Below, piece after piece: positions 48,003 to 58,863 of a stretch of 64,000 nucleotides of DNA. A model generated the notes under the pieces. It was not told the origin of the DNA. It ran no database searches and was given only the letters and a program-made list of their open reading frames with translations. The number at the start of each line of letters is the position of its first letter. Within the stretch, counting starts at the first letter, position 1. Source of the DNA: Eurosta solidaginis (taxonomy: Eukaryota; Arthropoda; Insecta; Diptera; Tephritidae); NCBI RefSeq assembly GCF_040869045.1, contig NW_027136915.1:558001-622000 (forward strand), read 5' to 3'. Position numbers and translations under genes: made by a program.

Positions 48003-49446
48003 TTTGGATGAATGGAAAACTATTTTTATTCAACCTATTCATAAAAGTGGTAGTAAAATTGACGTTACAAACTATCAGCCAATATCGAAGATCCCCGTGA
48101 TTTCAAAACTTTTTGAGAAAACGGTGATGTTTAAATTATCGTCCGCAGTTAAGCGTTATATTTGTCCATGTCAGCATGGCTTTGTTCCGGGGCGTTCAAC
48201 AGTAACTAATCTGGTCGTTTTTTCGAATTACTGCATCTCGTCTTTTACTCATGGTTGTCAAGTTGACTGCATATATACGGACTTATCCAAAGCTTTTGAC
48301 AGAGTTTCGCACAAAGCTCTCTTGGCTAAATTGCGAAAAATGGGTTTCCACTCAACATTTTTACAATGGATTTATTCATACTTACCCAATAGGATAAATT
48401 TTGTTGTTATTGACAACGTAAAGTCATCGCCTTATGTAGCAACCTCAGGTGTGCCCCAAGGTAGTATCCTTGGCCCACTTTTCTTTATTCTCTTTATCAA
48501 TGATGTAAGTGCTTGTTTCAAGCAATGCAATTATCTCCTTTACGCTGATGATTTGAAATTTTTTTTCAGAATCAAGAACGAGTCTGATACTCTCATACTA
48601 CAATCTGAGTTAAATAATTTTAATGAATAGTGCTGTAAAAATAAGCTTCCGCTGAATGCCAACAAATGTTATTACATAACTTATTCCAAATTATGTAATA
48701 AATTGATTTCGTCTTACCATGTTTCTAATAAGCCGTTACTTAGGGTGAATAAAATTCGGGATTTAGGTGTTGTATTTGATTCGTCTTTTACATTCACCGA
48801 GCACTTAAATTTTATTATCCCCAAAGTATATTCCTTACTAGCCTTTATTAAAAGAAATGGATCCGAGTTTAAGGACCCATATACTAAAAAACTATTATAT
48901 AATGCCTTTGTGCGGTCAAGGCTTGAGTATGGTTCCATAATATGGAGTCCTTATTATGAGGTACACAATAAGAGAGTCGAACGTGTGCAAAAAATATTCA
49001 TGAAGTACTGTTTATACGATATAAACTTCGATCTGCCTCTTCCTCCATATATCTCTAGGTGTAAGCTAATTAATCTTCACACATTAGAAAGTAGAAGATT
49101 AATTACATCTATAATGTTAATTATGATATTTCCAATGGCAATATTGATTGCCCGATACTGTTAGAGTCTTTGAACTTTTATGTTCCATCACGGACTTTGC
49201 GCCAATATAATATGTTTGTAATTGACCAGTTTAGGTCTAATTACGCACTTAATGGCCCGATCACTCGCGCTCTAATTGCTATTAACTCAATCAATAATAA
49301 TTATTGTATTGATTTTGCGATATCTCGTCGAAGTTTTAAAAATATGTTGTTTTCCATTTTAAATTAAGTTTACTGTAAATAAACCTTATGTTTAATATAG
49401 TCTGTAAGATTTTTGTAAATCATAGACTGAATAAAGAAATATGAAA
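48003..49446 (+). mobile_element. Jockey-like LINE (B), 5'-truncated, nested in LINE A
   Basis: It begins within the reverse transcriptase (NYQPISKIPVISKLFEK) and repeats the motif region that LINE A shows just upstream, so it is a separate element. It runs to the A-rich end AATAAAGAAATATGAAAT before LINE A resumes at 49,447. The join restores LINE A with only a few residues missing (CIL then HGF). Confidence 0.8.
48004..49367 (+). pseudogene. LINE B reverse transcriptase ORF, broken
   Basis: The RT segments are ordered as in the jockey group: HGFVPGRSTVTNL, DLSKAFDRVSH (first catalytic Asp), SGVPQGSILGPLFF and LLYADDLKFF (catalytic pair). An in-frame TAG at 48,628-48,630 replaces an expected Trp codon. 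The frame then continues with KLPLNANKC and the C-terminal region to a frameshift near 49,125, and ends at 49,367. Endonuclease and ORF1 are absent. Confidence 0.85.
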
Positions 49447-49766
49447 TCGGCACGGTTTTGTTGTTGGTCAGTCTACAGTCATTAATTTAGCAGTGTTCAG
49501 TGAATATTGCTTGAATGCGTTCTCATCTAGCCACCTAGTGGATTGTATCTACATGGATTTCTCCAAGGTATTCCACAAGGTATTTCACAATTTGTTGCTA
49601 CGAAAATTAGCTTCGCTTGGTTTTCACTCCACGTTCCGCAATTGGTTGTGTTCCTACCTCTCGAATAGATGCTGTAAGGTTTCAATCGAAGGTGTATCCT
49701 CGAAGTGTTTTACTGCCACCTCTGGCGTACCCCAAGGGAATATCCTAGGTCCTCTTCTCTTCATTA

Positions 49767-52700
49767 TACTCAGCTGAACAGATCTCACAGAGTATATTAA
49801 CTTTGTTCGCATAACGGTAATCCGTTACGGCATAAACTAATCGAGATAGCTATAGACTTGTATATATCAAAATGATCTGGGTGAAAAAAAAAATCATTTA
49901 GCCATGTCCGTCCGTCCGTTCGTCCGTCCGCCTGTAAACACAATAACTTGAGTAAATTTTGAGGTATGTAGGTTCCTGGGCGCTCATCTCAGATCGCTAT
50001 TTAAAATGAACGAAATCGGACTACAACCACGCCCACTTTTTCGATATCGAAAAATTCGAAAACCCGAAAAAAAGCGATAATTCATTAATCCAAGGACGAG
50101 CAAAGCGATGAAACTTGGTAGGTGGGTTAACTTATGACGCAAAATAGAAAATTAGACAATGGACGTGGCACCGCCCGCTTTTAAAAGAAAGTAATTTAAA
50201 AGTTTTGCAAGCTCTAACTTGGCAGTCGTTGAAGATATCATGATGAAATTTGGTAAGCACGTTACTCCTATTACTATATGTGTGCTCAATAAAAATTAGC
50301 GAAATCGGATGACGAACACGCCCACGTTTAAAAAAAAAATTTTTTATGTCAAATTTTAACAAAATATTTAATATTTTTACTGTGTAAAAGTAAATTATGT
50401 CAACATTCGAAGATATGGTGCAACAAAATACAAAGTTAAAAGAAAATTTCAAAATGGATGTAACTCCGCCCTTCTCTAGAATACTTTTAATGCCATAAGT
50501 CGAACAAAAATTTACCAATCCTTGTGAAATTTGGTAGGGGCTTAGATTCTGGGACATTATTTTCTTTCTGTGAAAAAGGGCGAAATCGGTGAAGCCACGC
50601 CCAGTTTTTATACACAGTCGACCGGCTGTCCTTCCGCTCGGCCGTTAACACGATAACTTGAGCAAAAATCGATATATCTTTACTAAACTCAGTTCACGTA
50701 CTTATCTGAACTCACTTTGTATTGGTATAAAAAATGGCCGAATTCCGACTATGACCACGCCTACTTTTTGATATCGAAAATTACCAAAAACGAAAAAAAT
50801 GCCATAACTCTATACCAAATACGAAAAAAGGAATGAAACATGGTATTTGGATTGGTTTATTGACGCAAAATATAACTTTAGAAAAAAACTTTGTAAAATG
50901 GGTGTGACACCTACTATATTAAGTAGAATGAAATGAAAAAGTTCTGCAGGGCGAAATAAAAAACCCTTTAAATCTTGGCAGGAATACTGTTCGTGGTATT
51001 ATATATATAAATAAATTAGCGGTATCCAACACATGATGTTCTGGGTCACCCTGGTCCACATTTTGGTCGATATCTGGAAAACGCCTTCACATATACAACT
51101 ACCACCACTCCCTTTTAAAAGCTTCATTAATACCTTTAATTTGATACCCATATCGTACAAACACATTCTAGAGTCACCCCTGGTCCACCTTTATGGTGAT
51201 ATATCGAAAAGGCGACCACCTATACAACTACCACCACTCCCTTTTAAAACCCTCATTAATACCTTTAGTTTGATACCGATATCGTACAAACACATTCTAG
51301 AGTCAACCCTGGTCCACCTTTATGGCGATATCTCGAAAAGGCGTCCACATGTAGAACTAAGCCCCATGCCCTTTTGAAATACTCATTACCACCTTTCGTT
51401 TGATACCCATATTGTACAAACGCATTCTAGAGTCACCCCTGGTCCTCCTTTATGGCGATATCTCGAAAAGGCGTCCACCTATAGAACTAAGGCCCACTCC
51501 CTTTTAAAATGCTCATTAGCCCCCGAAATCGGTTGCAGCCACGCCCAATTTTTATACACAGTCGACCGGCTGTCCTTCAGCTCGGCCCTTAACACGATAA
51601 CTTGAGCAAAAATCGATATATCTTTACTAAACTCAGTTCACGTACTTATCTGAACTCACTTTGTATTGGTATAAAAAATGGCCGAAATCCGACTATGACC
51701 ACGCCTACTTTTTGATATCGAAAATTACCAAAAGCGAAAAATGCCATAATTCTATACCAAATACGAAAAAAGGGAAGAAACATGGTATTTGGATTGGTTT
51801 ATTGACGCAAAATATAACTTTAGAAAAAAACTTTTTAAAAAGGGTGTGACACCTACCATATTAAGTAGAATGAAATGAAAAAGTTCTGCAGGGCGAAATA
51901 AAAAACCCTTTAAATCTTGGCAGGAATACTGTTCGTGGTATTATATATATAAATAAATTAGCGGTATCCAAAACATGATGTTCTGGGTCACCCTGGTCCA
52001 CATTTTGGTCGATATCTGGAAAACGCCTTCACATATACAACTACCACCACTCACTTTTAAAAGCCTCATTAATACCTTTAATTTGATACCCATATCGTAC
52101 AAACACATTCTAGAGTCACCCCTGGTCGACCTTTATGGCGATATATCGAAAAGGCGACCACCTATACAACTACCACCACTCCCTTTTAAAACCCTCATTA
52201 ATACCTTTAGTTTGATACCGATATCGTACAAACACATTCTAGAGTCACCCCTGGTCCACCTTTATGGCGATATCTCGAAAAGGCGTCCACCTATAGAACT
52301 AAGCCCCACGCACTTTTGAAATACTCATTACCACCTTTCGTTTGATACCCATATTGTACAAACGCATTCTAGAGTCACCCCTGGTCCACCTTTATGGCGA
52401 TATCTCGAAAAGGCGTCCACCAATAGAACTAAGGCCCACTCCCTTTTAAAATGCTCATTAACCCCTTTCATTTGATACCCATATCGTACAAACAAATTCT
52501 AGGGTCACCCCTGGTCCAGCTTTATGGCGATATCTCGAAACGGCGTCCACCTATGGAACTAAGGATCACTCCCTTTTAAAATACTCATTAACACCTTTCA
52601 TTTGATACCCATATCGTACAAAAAGTTCTAGAGTCAACCCTGGTCCACCTTTATACCGATATCTCGAAAAGGCGACCACCTATACAACTACCACCACTCC

Positions 52701-53388
52701 CTTTTAAAACCCTCATTAATACCTATAATTTGATACCCATATCGTACAAACACAATCTAGAGTCACCCCTGGTCCACCTTAATGGCGATATCTCGAAAAG
52801 GCGTGTACCTATAGAACTAAGGCCCACTCCCTTTTAAAATGTTTATTAACCCCTTTAATTTGATAGCCATATCGTACAAACAAATTCTAGGGTCACCCCT
52901 GGTCCAGCTTTATGGCGATATCTCGAAACGGCGTCCACCTATGGAACTAAGGATCACTCCCTTTTAAAATACTCATTAACACCTTTCATTTGATACCCAT
53001 ATCGTGCAAACAAATTCTAGAGTCAACCCTGGTCCACCTTTATGGCGATATCTCGAAACGGCGCCCACCTATGGAGCTAAGGATCACTCCCTTTTAAAAT
53101 ACTCATTAAAACCTTTCATTTGATACCCATATCGTACAAACAAATTCTAGAGTCAATCCTGATCCACCTTTATGCGATATCCCTAAATGGCGTCCACCTA
53201 TAGAACTATGGCCCACTCCCTCATAAAATACCCTTTAATACCTTTCATTTGATACACATGTCATACAAACACATTCCAGGATTACTCTCGGTTCATTTTC
53301 CTACATGGTTATTTTCCCTGATGTTGTCACCATAGCTCTCAACTGAGTATGCAATGTTCGGTTACACCCGAACTTAACCTTCCTTACG
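49767..53388 (+). mobile_element. Helentron with internal segmental duplication
   Basis: The 5' subterminal repeat ATACTCAGCTGAACAG is at about 49,766, with a GTCCGTCCGT microsatellite near 49,905. Single-copy blocks with CCACGCCC motifs and two satellite arrays follow. At the 3' end are subterminal repeat CTCAACTGAGTAT, hairpin GTTCGGTTACACCCGAAC (53,356-53,373) and a short terminus to about 53,388. It is inserted into LINE A and carries no coding region. The middle is enlarged by a 942 bp tandem duplication. Confidence 0.75.
50580..52470. repeat. 942 bp tandem duplication inside the Helentron
   Basis: The landmark frame 51,033-51,377 recurs at 51,975-52,319. The text from GAAATCGGT...CCACGCCCA at 50,583 restarts at 51,525, directly after satellite text, so the second copy is joined within a satellite unit. 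Confidence 0.85.
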
Positions 53389-53566
53389 GCAAACAAATAT
53401 TTTCTCCTTGCGCAAGAAAACCTCACTACGCCACTGTCAGTGAATTGTTTAAATGCATATATATTTCGTCCGCTGGGAAAAGCAGTCTAAGCATAAACAA
53501 AATAGTATGGACACAAACAAAAGTGTGTAGCAATGTATAAACAAGTAATCAGCTTTAAACTGAAAT
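53389..53566. other. No recognisable feature
   Basis: About 180 bp between two Helentron termini that face each other with their hairpin ends. Probably pre-insertion flank; nothing coding. Confidence 0.5.
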
Positions 53567-55034
53567 AAGTAAGGAAGGCTAAGTTCGGGTGTAACCGAAC
53601 ATTACATACTCAGCTGAGAGCTTTGGAGACAAAATAAGGGAAAATCACCATTTAGGGATATGAACCTAGGGTAAATCTGGAATGTGTTTGTATGACATGG
53701 GTATCAAATGGAAGGTGTTAAAGAGCATTTTAAAAGGGAGTGGGCCTTAGTTCTATAGGTGGACGCCTTTTCGAGATATCGCCATAAAGGTGGACCAGGG
53801 GTGACTCTAGAATCTCTTTGTGCGATATGGGTATCAAATGAAAGGTGGTAATGAGTATTTTAAAAGGGAGTGATCCTTAGTTCCATAGGTGGACGCCTTT
53901 TCGAGATATCGCCAGACCCAGAACACCATCTGTCGGGTAACGCTAATTTATTTTTATATGTAATACCACGAACAGTATTCCTACCAAGATTCCAAGGGCT
54001 CTTGATTTCGCCGTGCAGAACTTTTTCATTTTCTTCTACTTAATATGGTAGGTATCACACCCATTTTGCAAAGTTTTTTTCTAAAGTTATATTTTGCGTC
54101 AATAGACCAATCCAAATACCATGTCTCATCCCTTTTTTCGCATTTGGTATAGAATTATGGCATTTTTTTCATTTTTCGTAACTTTCGATATCGAAAAAGT
54201 GGGCGTGGTCATAGTCGGCTTTCGGTCATTTTTTACACCAATACAAAGTGAGTTCAGATAAGTACGTGAACTGAGTTTAGTAGAAAGATATATCGATTTT
54301 TGCTCAAGTTATTGTGTTAACGGCCGAGCGGAAGGACAGACGGTCGACTGTGTATAAAAACTGAGCGTGGCTTCAACCCATTTCGCACTTTTTCACAGAA
54401 AACAGTTATCGTCCTAGAATCTAAGCCCCTGCCAAATTTCGCAAGGATTGGTAAATTTTGGTTCGTCGTATGGCATTAAAAGTATCCTAGACAAATTAAA
54501 TGAAAAAGGGCGGAGCCACGCCCATTTTGAAATTTTCTTTTATTTTTGTATTTTATTGCACCATATCATTGCTGGAGTAGAATGTTGTAAAGATATTAAA
54601 TTTTTTGTTAAAATTTGACTTAAAAAATTTTTTTATTATGTGGGCGCGGTCGTTGTCCGATTTTGCTAATTTTTATTAAGCATACATATAGTAATAAGAG
54701 TAACGTTACTGCCAAATTTCATCATGATATCTTCAACGACTGCCAAATTACAGCATGCAAGTCTTTTAAATTCCCTTCTTTTAAGAGTGGGCGGTGCCAC
54801 GCCCATTGTCGAAAATTTTACTAATTTTCTATTCTGCGTCATAAGTTCAACTCACCTACCAAGTTTCATCGCTTTATCTTTCTTTGGTAATGAATTATCG
54901 CACTTTTTGGGTTTTTCGAAATTTTCGATATCGAAAAAGTGGGCGTGGTTATAGTCCGATATCGTTCATTTTAAATAGCGATCTGAGATGAGTGCCCAGG
55001 ATCCTACATACCAAATTTCTTCAAGATACCTCAT
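53567..55034 (-). mobile_element. Helentron, 5'-truncated
   Basis: The 3' terminus AAGTAAGGAAGGCTAA and hairpin GTTCGGGTGTAACCGAAC (53,583-53,600) are followed by the subterminal repeat ATACTCAGCTGAG, only two satellite units, and the single-copy part with GTGGGCGTGG motifs. It breaks off at AAGATACCTC near 55,034, before the microsatellite and 5' subterminal repeat. Confidence 0.75.
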
Positions 55035-55334
55035 TTGTATGGGGGCGTCCTCCTTTACTGTGCATAACGCCGCGTACTTAATTTGATCTGCCAACATCTC
55101 ACTTCTACTATCAGCTTGTATATCGGAACACAAGTGAGAAAGCCACTGATATCAGGGTGATATCCACTAGGCCAGATGATCGCAGGGATGGAGAGGTTGT
55201 TAATTTCTAAATTCTTATCTCCTGGACAGATACGCCTTGATGTTCTAAGACATTATCCCTGAGATAGACGTAGGAACTGCTAAGCCAAAAAATAAAAGAC
55301 ATTTTTCGGTCTCAGCGGCCATTGACAAAATCAT
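55035..55334. other. No clear feature; decayed sequence before the integrase fragment
   Basis: It contains no open frame or repeat that I recognise. It may be further decayed gypsy pol in the same direction as the fragment that follows, but I cannot show this. Confidence 0.3.
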
Positions 55335-55687
55335 GGGACATTAAAAAATGTGAATCTTGCAATATTCCAAAGCACCCCAAATAATGTTAAGACCACTTTT
55401 GAGAAATTTTAGTATCAACTAAACGACCTTTTCAAACGCTTTTTATATATTTGATCGGACCGTTCCCTAGGTCAAAGATGGGGAATATAGGGATTTTGAT
55501 TGCCCTAGATCAGTTATCTAAATTTACTTTCCTATGTCCCTTGAGAAAGTTCACAACAACACCAATTGTTAACTTTTTTAAGGAACATGTATTTGACGTG
55601 TTTGGCGTTCGAGAACTCCTTGTGAGATAATAGTAGCCACTTCAAATCTGGGGAGTTTGAAGCATTTCTGACCAGGCCGAACGGCAT
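55335..55687 (+). pseudogene. Ty3/gypsy integrase fragment, inverted relative to its neighbour
   Basis: Plus-strand pieces read CESC (end of the zinc-binding region), then GPFPRSKMGNIGIL, LDQLSKFTFLCPLRKF and FGVRELLV. After a frameshift near 55,625 they read DNSSHFKSGEFEAFL. These are integrase core segments with the second catalytic Asp in the DN motif. Stops and frameshifts make it non-functional. It abuts, tail to tail, the reverse transcriptase fragment of the minus-strand gypsy element at about 55,688, so an internal inversion or a template switch joined them. Confidence 0.75.
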
Positions 55688-56725
55688 TGCATTGCACAGG
55701 CCGAACGGCATCACAGTGTATTGGTATAGTGGTCGATTTGGCACTGTGAAAGCCGTTTTTTCTCGAGAATTCATTTCTAGAGGGATCTGCCAGAAGGCAT
55801 CTTTGAGATCCAGACTAGAAATGAATTCCGCTCGTGGTAGCCTGGACAATATACCCTCGATGTGTGGCAGAGGATATGCGTCTTTCACTGTAAGAACATT
55901 AACTTTTCTACCGTCTAAGCAAAGTCGCACCTTTCCAGGTTTACGGACTAAAACCACTGGTGAAGACCACGGACTATTGGACTCCTCTATAACTTCAAGC
56001 GATAGCATACGATCGATTTCGTCGCACATCAGTTTCTCTGTTGCAGGAGAAATCGGAAAATGCCGTTGCTTGACGGGTTTAGATTCACCAACATCGATGG
56101 CATGCTCCACCAGTGAGGTTTTGCCGAGACCGTGTACTTCAAAACTTGGAAAACGTGCTATAGCAGAGTTAAGGATAGATTGCTGTTGGCAATTTAAAGC
56201 GTGTCTATTGGGAACTGATCCACCTATACTAACTTCGCTAATAACATTTACTGCGATCTTAAATGCCTTCCAAAAGTCTATTCCAAGATATAGATTTTGA
56301 ACCAGAGAAGTGACTAAATAAAATTCGATCTGATGCGACTCAGACTTGTACGTCACGTTGAGTTTTATTATACCCGCCACATCTTGCCTAGAACCGTCTG
56401 CTGTTCGAACACATGACGGTATCCTTTTAACGCCTTTGTTTTCAGCTAATAGCTCAGTTGCGAAATCAGCACCGATACAACTAACTGACGCTCCTGAAAT
56501 AAGCAATCCAAGGTAGGTTTTATTAAAAATAGTTACTGAAGCATATGGTCTAAGATCATGTACTTGTTGGAAAATGTGGGAAATGGAACTTAAACTCTTT
56601 TTTTTCGACTTTATTGTCGACAAAAACTTACGTGCTCTCTCCGCAGATCGAGTACGTTTAAAGATCTCTTCTCGTGTTTGTCGGTAAGCTAAAAGTCTTT
56701 GATGGAGTGGTATAATCGGGAACAA
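55688..56725 (-). pseudogene. Gypsy protease-reverse transcriptase, truncated
   Basis: The protease region shows LLISGASVSC, where the catalytic Asp of the usual D-S-G triad is Ile, followed by LYLGIDFW. The linker leads to RT with SPWSSPVVLVRKPGK, SLDLKDAFWQIP (first catalytic Asp) and YTVMPFGLCNA. The sequence then breaks before the YVDD motif. The open frame continues to 55,532 only by reading the antisense of the adjoining integrase fragment (a second MPFGL comes from a 24-bp duplication at the join), so those last ~50 residues are not RT. Confidence 0.85.
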
Positions 56726-56802
56726 CGGTGGAATAGGTTTGGAAACTTGTCTATCATTTTTAAGAATGGTTACAGGAGTGTTCGAATCTGGGCATCCGAT
56801 TG

Positions 56803-56988
56803 TCAGTTGGGATGTCTGCTCCTGTTGCCGACATCCCTAACCCTGTTTTCCGAACTGTTACATTTAGGACAATTCGGTAGGAAGAACTCTATCAGCCCAC
56901 AGCCGTAACAGAAAACGCGCCTAGGTTTGATACACTTTTTATAGTCGTGGCCAAGTTCGTCACAGTTCCAACACTTTTTAGCTTCCAC
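56803..56988 (-). pseudogene. Gypsy Gag nucleocapsid (zinc knuckles)
   Basis: CWNCDELGHDYKKC is a complete C-x2-C-x4-H-x4-C knuckle that would bind the genomic RNA. It is followed by a second Cys-rich group (CYGC...CPKC). It is separated from the capsid segment by a frameshift between 57,092 and 56,988. Confidence 0.85.
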
Positions 56989-57091
56989 TGAATTGGGAAC
57001 ACGGTTGCTATCGAGAGCAGAAACTTCTTCTAATTCAACTTCTTCTCGTTTGTTGAGATTTTCCTTGAATCTCAGTGAAAAGATTTTCGCG

Positions 57092-57650
57092 TCATCGACA
57101 GGAACTCCGCAGATCGGATATAGTGCGAATATCCAGATGCAAAAGCTCTAAACGAATGTCAGGTTGTAAATTCCGAATAATAGTCTCAACCATCTCGTGT
57201 TCAGTTAAAGGTCTACGCAATCCGTCTGCTATATTCATAATCGAATCAAGATAGGCCTCAAACGATTCCCCACTTTTCTGCTTCCTATTACGAATAGTCT
57301 CTAATATATCGAAATCTGTTCTAAAATCCTTGAAGTATCTACGCATGTCATCGCATATGTCTGCCCAATCAAGTGCGTTTGCTGAACGATGATAACGCCA
57401 GAACCAGCGTTTGGCCTTGCCTTCAAACAGCACATGAATGTTTTGACAAAATATATTGAAATCCCCACGAAGAGTAGACCGAGTTAAAGCGTTAACCCTA
57501 TATATAAACTCATCTACCGTAATGCTATCGAGCGACCCGTCAAATGATAGTTTCCAACCGGAAATGATCTTCGCAGCTACAGATACTGGAAGAATATCCC
57601 CATTAGAACGAAAACGTACAGCATGCACGTTTTCGCGGTTTTCATGAAAC
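57092..57650 (-). pseudogene. Gypsy Gag capsid region
   Basis: The segment contains WKLSFDGS, VDEFIYRVNAL, GKAKRWFWRYHR and IRNRKQKSGESFEAYL, the retrotransposon Gag (capsid) pattern that forms the virus-like particle shell. The reading continues upstream of the first ATG at 57,628, in a different frame from the linker that follows the RING segment. That is why I treat the start as an artefact of small frameshifts. Confidence 0.85.
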
Positions 57651-57762
57651 GACTACTACTCGATGGTTTTCACTACCAGAACGCGACGCGTTCAAATTCA
57701 TGTTGCTCAAGTTACTTATAAGAGAATCTACTACTGCCCTACTGATTTCTTCTCGTATTTGT

Positions 57763-58242
57763 CTAGATGCACGTTCTTCGTATTCCCTGAAAGACTCTTC
57801 TAACATACTCCGCATTTGCTTTGATTAACACCCTGACACCCTGATTTCCACGATTCCTACCACGCCAATTCCCCTGGTTCGGTATACGAGAATTTGAAGA
57901 CAATTCGTTACCCCTAGACCTTGTCAACGGACCCTCTCGTCTTGGTATTGCACCTTGACTCGTAGAAGGATCTAAACTTGTTGTTGGATCTTGCTCGTTG
58001 AAACTTTTTAAAGATTCGGTTTCACACGAGCGCCTACATAAAGGACAAGCTTTATTTTCAGTCAACCACCTAGATATGCAAGCTCGATGGAATATATGTT
58101 GGCAAGGAGTCATGCAACCATTCTCTTCGGAGATCTCCTCGTTACAAATGGTACATATTCCATACTGAACATTTAAGTCCACTAAATCATCAGAGCTATG
58201 CCCATTATTATTTTCTAACCAAAAAAAAATTCGACTAATCAA
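57763..58242 (-). pseudogene. RING-H2 domain at the N-terminus of gypsy Gag
   Basis: Residues ~29-71 of the frame form a RING-H2 finger: CTIC, then CMTPCQHIFHRAC and CPLC, i.e. C-x2-C...C-x-H-x2-H-x2-C...C-x2-C, all ligands present. Such domains recruit E2 enzymes for ubiquitin transfer (family knowledge). A Ser/Thr-rich linker with GPLTRSRGNE and an Arg/Gly/Asn-rich stretch follow. The frame then shifts near 57,800 into MLEESFREYEERASRQIREEI, part of an N-terminal Gag linker reaching to 57,655. RING, linker and capsid are therefore pieces of one former ORF broken by at least two small frameshifts. It lies about 600 bp downstream of the primer site, where Gag should start. Confidence 0.72.
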
Positions 58243-58841
58243 AAAAATTGCTTCTCTAAATCTTACACCTTGTTCTTTGCAAATTTAATGAAAAAAAATG
58301 AAATATAAATTGTTGTACTAAGTAGCTTTCCACATCTGAATAAAAAGGATGTGAGAGTGATTCTAGTTAAGCCTTCGTCCGTAGAAGATATTTGTTCGAT
58401 CTATCATTCCCGTTAAAATTAAGCTATTAAATTGAATTGAAATAAATTCTTTATAACCGGTATCAACACTCAAAGCAGTGTTTGCCCGATATTTCCACGT
58501 TATATGAATTTATTTTACCCCCCTCGACATTAGTTTGTTTCTTGACTGGTTACGGAACCGGTAAAATCCCAGTTGCCCCAATTCCAATCCTGAAATCAAA
58601 ATTAAAAAAATATATGTTTATAATAATTCGATTAGATTGCGAAAGGTTAGATTAACTAATCAAAGTTAACTCTTCCTAATTCCAAACACCTCCAATCAAC
58701 TGAAAACTAGAAATTCTTCTTAAATGGTTAGTAAATAGGCCAAAGCTATCGTTAATACTAAATTCCAAATCAGAAGCAAATTTCCAAAAAAAAAAAAAAT
58801 ACAAATTTTATAAAGGACCTCAAGAGATAAACGTCTTAGGG
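58243..58841 (-). other. Gypsy leader between primer site and Gag
   Basis: About 600 bp, AT-rich, without a coding region. On the minus strand it precedes the RING-Gag start. Confidence 0.5.
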
Positions 58842-58859
58842 GCCCCACGTTGGGCGCCA
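58842..58859 (-). promoter_or_regulatory. tRNA-Lys-type primer binding site
   Basis: The minus strand reads TGGCGCCCAACGTGGGGC, the complement expected for the 3' end of a tRNA-Lys. It is three to four bases after the LTR end CCATCACA. It would prime minus-strand DNA synthesis. Confidence 0.85.
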
Positions 58860-58863
58860 TTTT

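Larger units (their letters stand above)
46126..49766 (+). pseudogene. Jockey-like LINE (A), interrupted and broken
   Basis: The endonuclease C-terminus (RILDLVFVS...EDRHHIPL) is near 46,235-46,340. The endonuclease-RT linker (PWYTHELKRIKNQRNKWH) follows, then the RT start with a NYRPIS motif near 47,905. After the insertion of LINE B (48,003-49,446) it continues with HGFVVGQSTV and SGVPQGNILGPLL (RT) to 49,766. Two SINEs at 46,848-47,184 and 47,238-47,599 interrupt the linker. The 5' half, the YADD region and the 3' end are missing; the last is cut by a Helentron. Confidence 0.8.
55688..58863 (-). mobile_element. Ty3/gypsy retrotransposon with RING-Gag, 3' half lost
   Basis: Read on the minus strand: LTR end (CCATCACA, 58,863), primer binding site, ~600 bp leader, RING-H2 segment, capsid, zinc knuckles, protease, and reverse transcriptase up to MPFGLCNA. 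The rest of RT, RNase H, integrase and 3' LTR are missing and an inverted integrase fragment follows. The 5' LTR extends beyond 58,863 but cannot be delimited without its partner. Confidence 0.82.

Noticed and set aside
55532..55687. C-terminal ~50 residues of the gypsy RT open frame
   Set aside because: They are antisense to the inverted integrase fragment and arise from the rearrangement.
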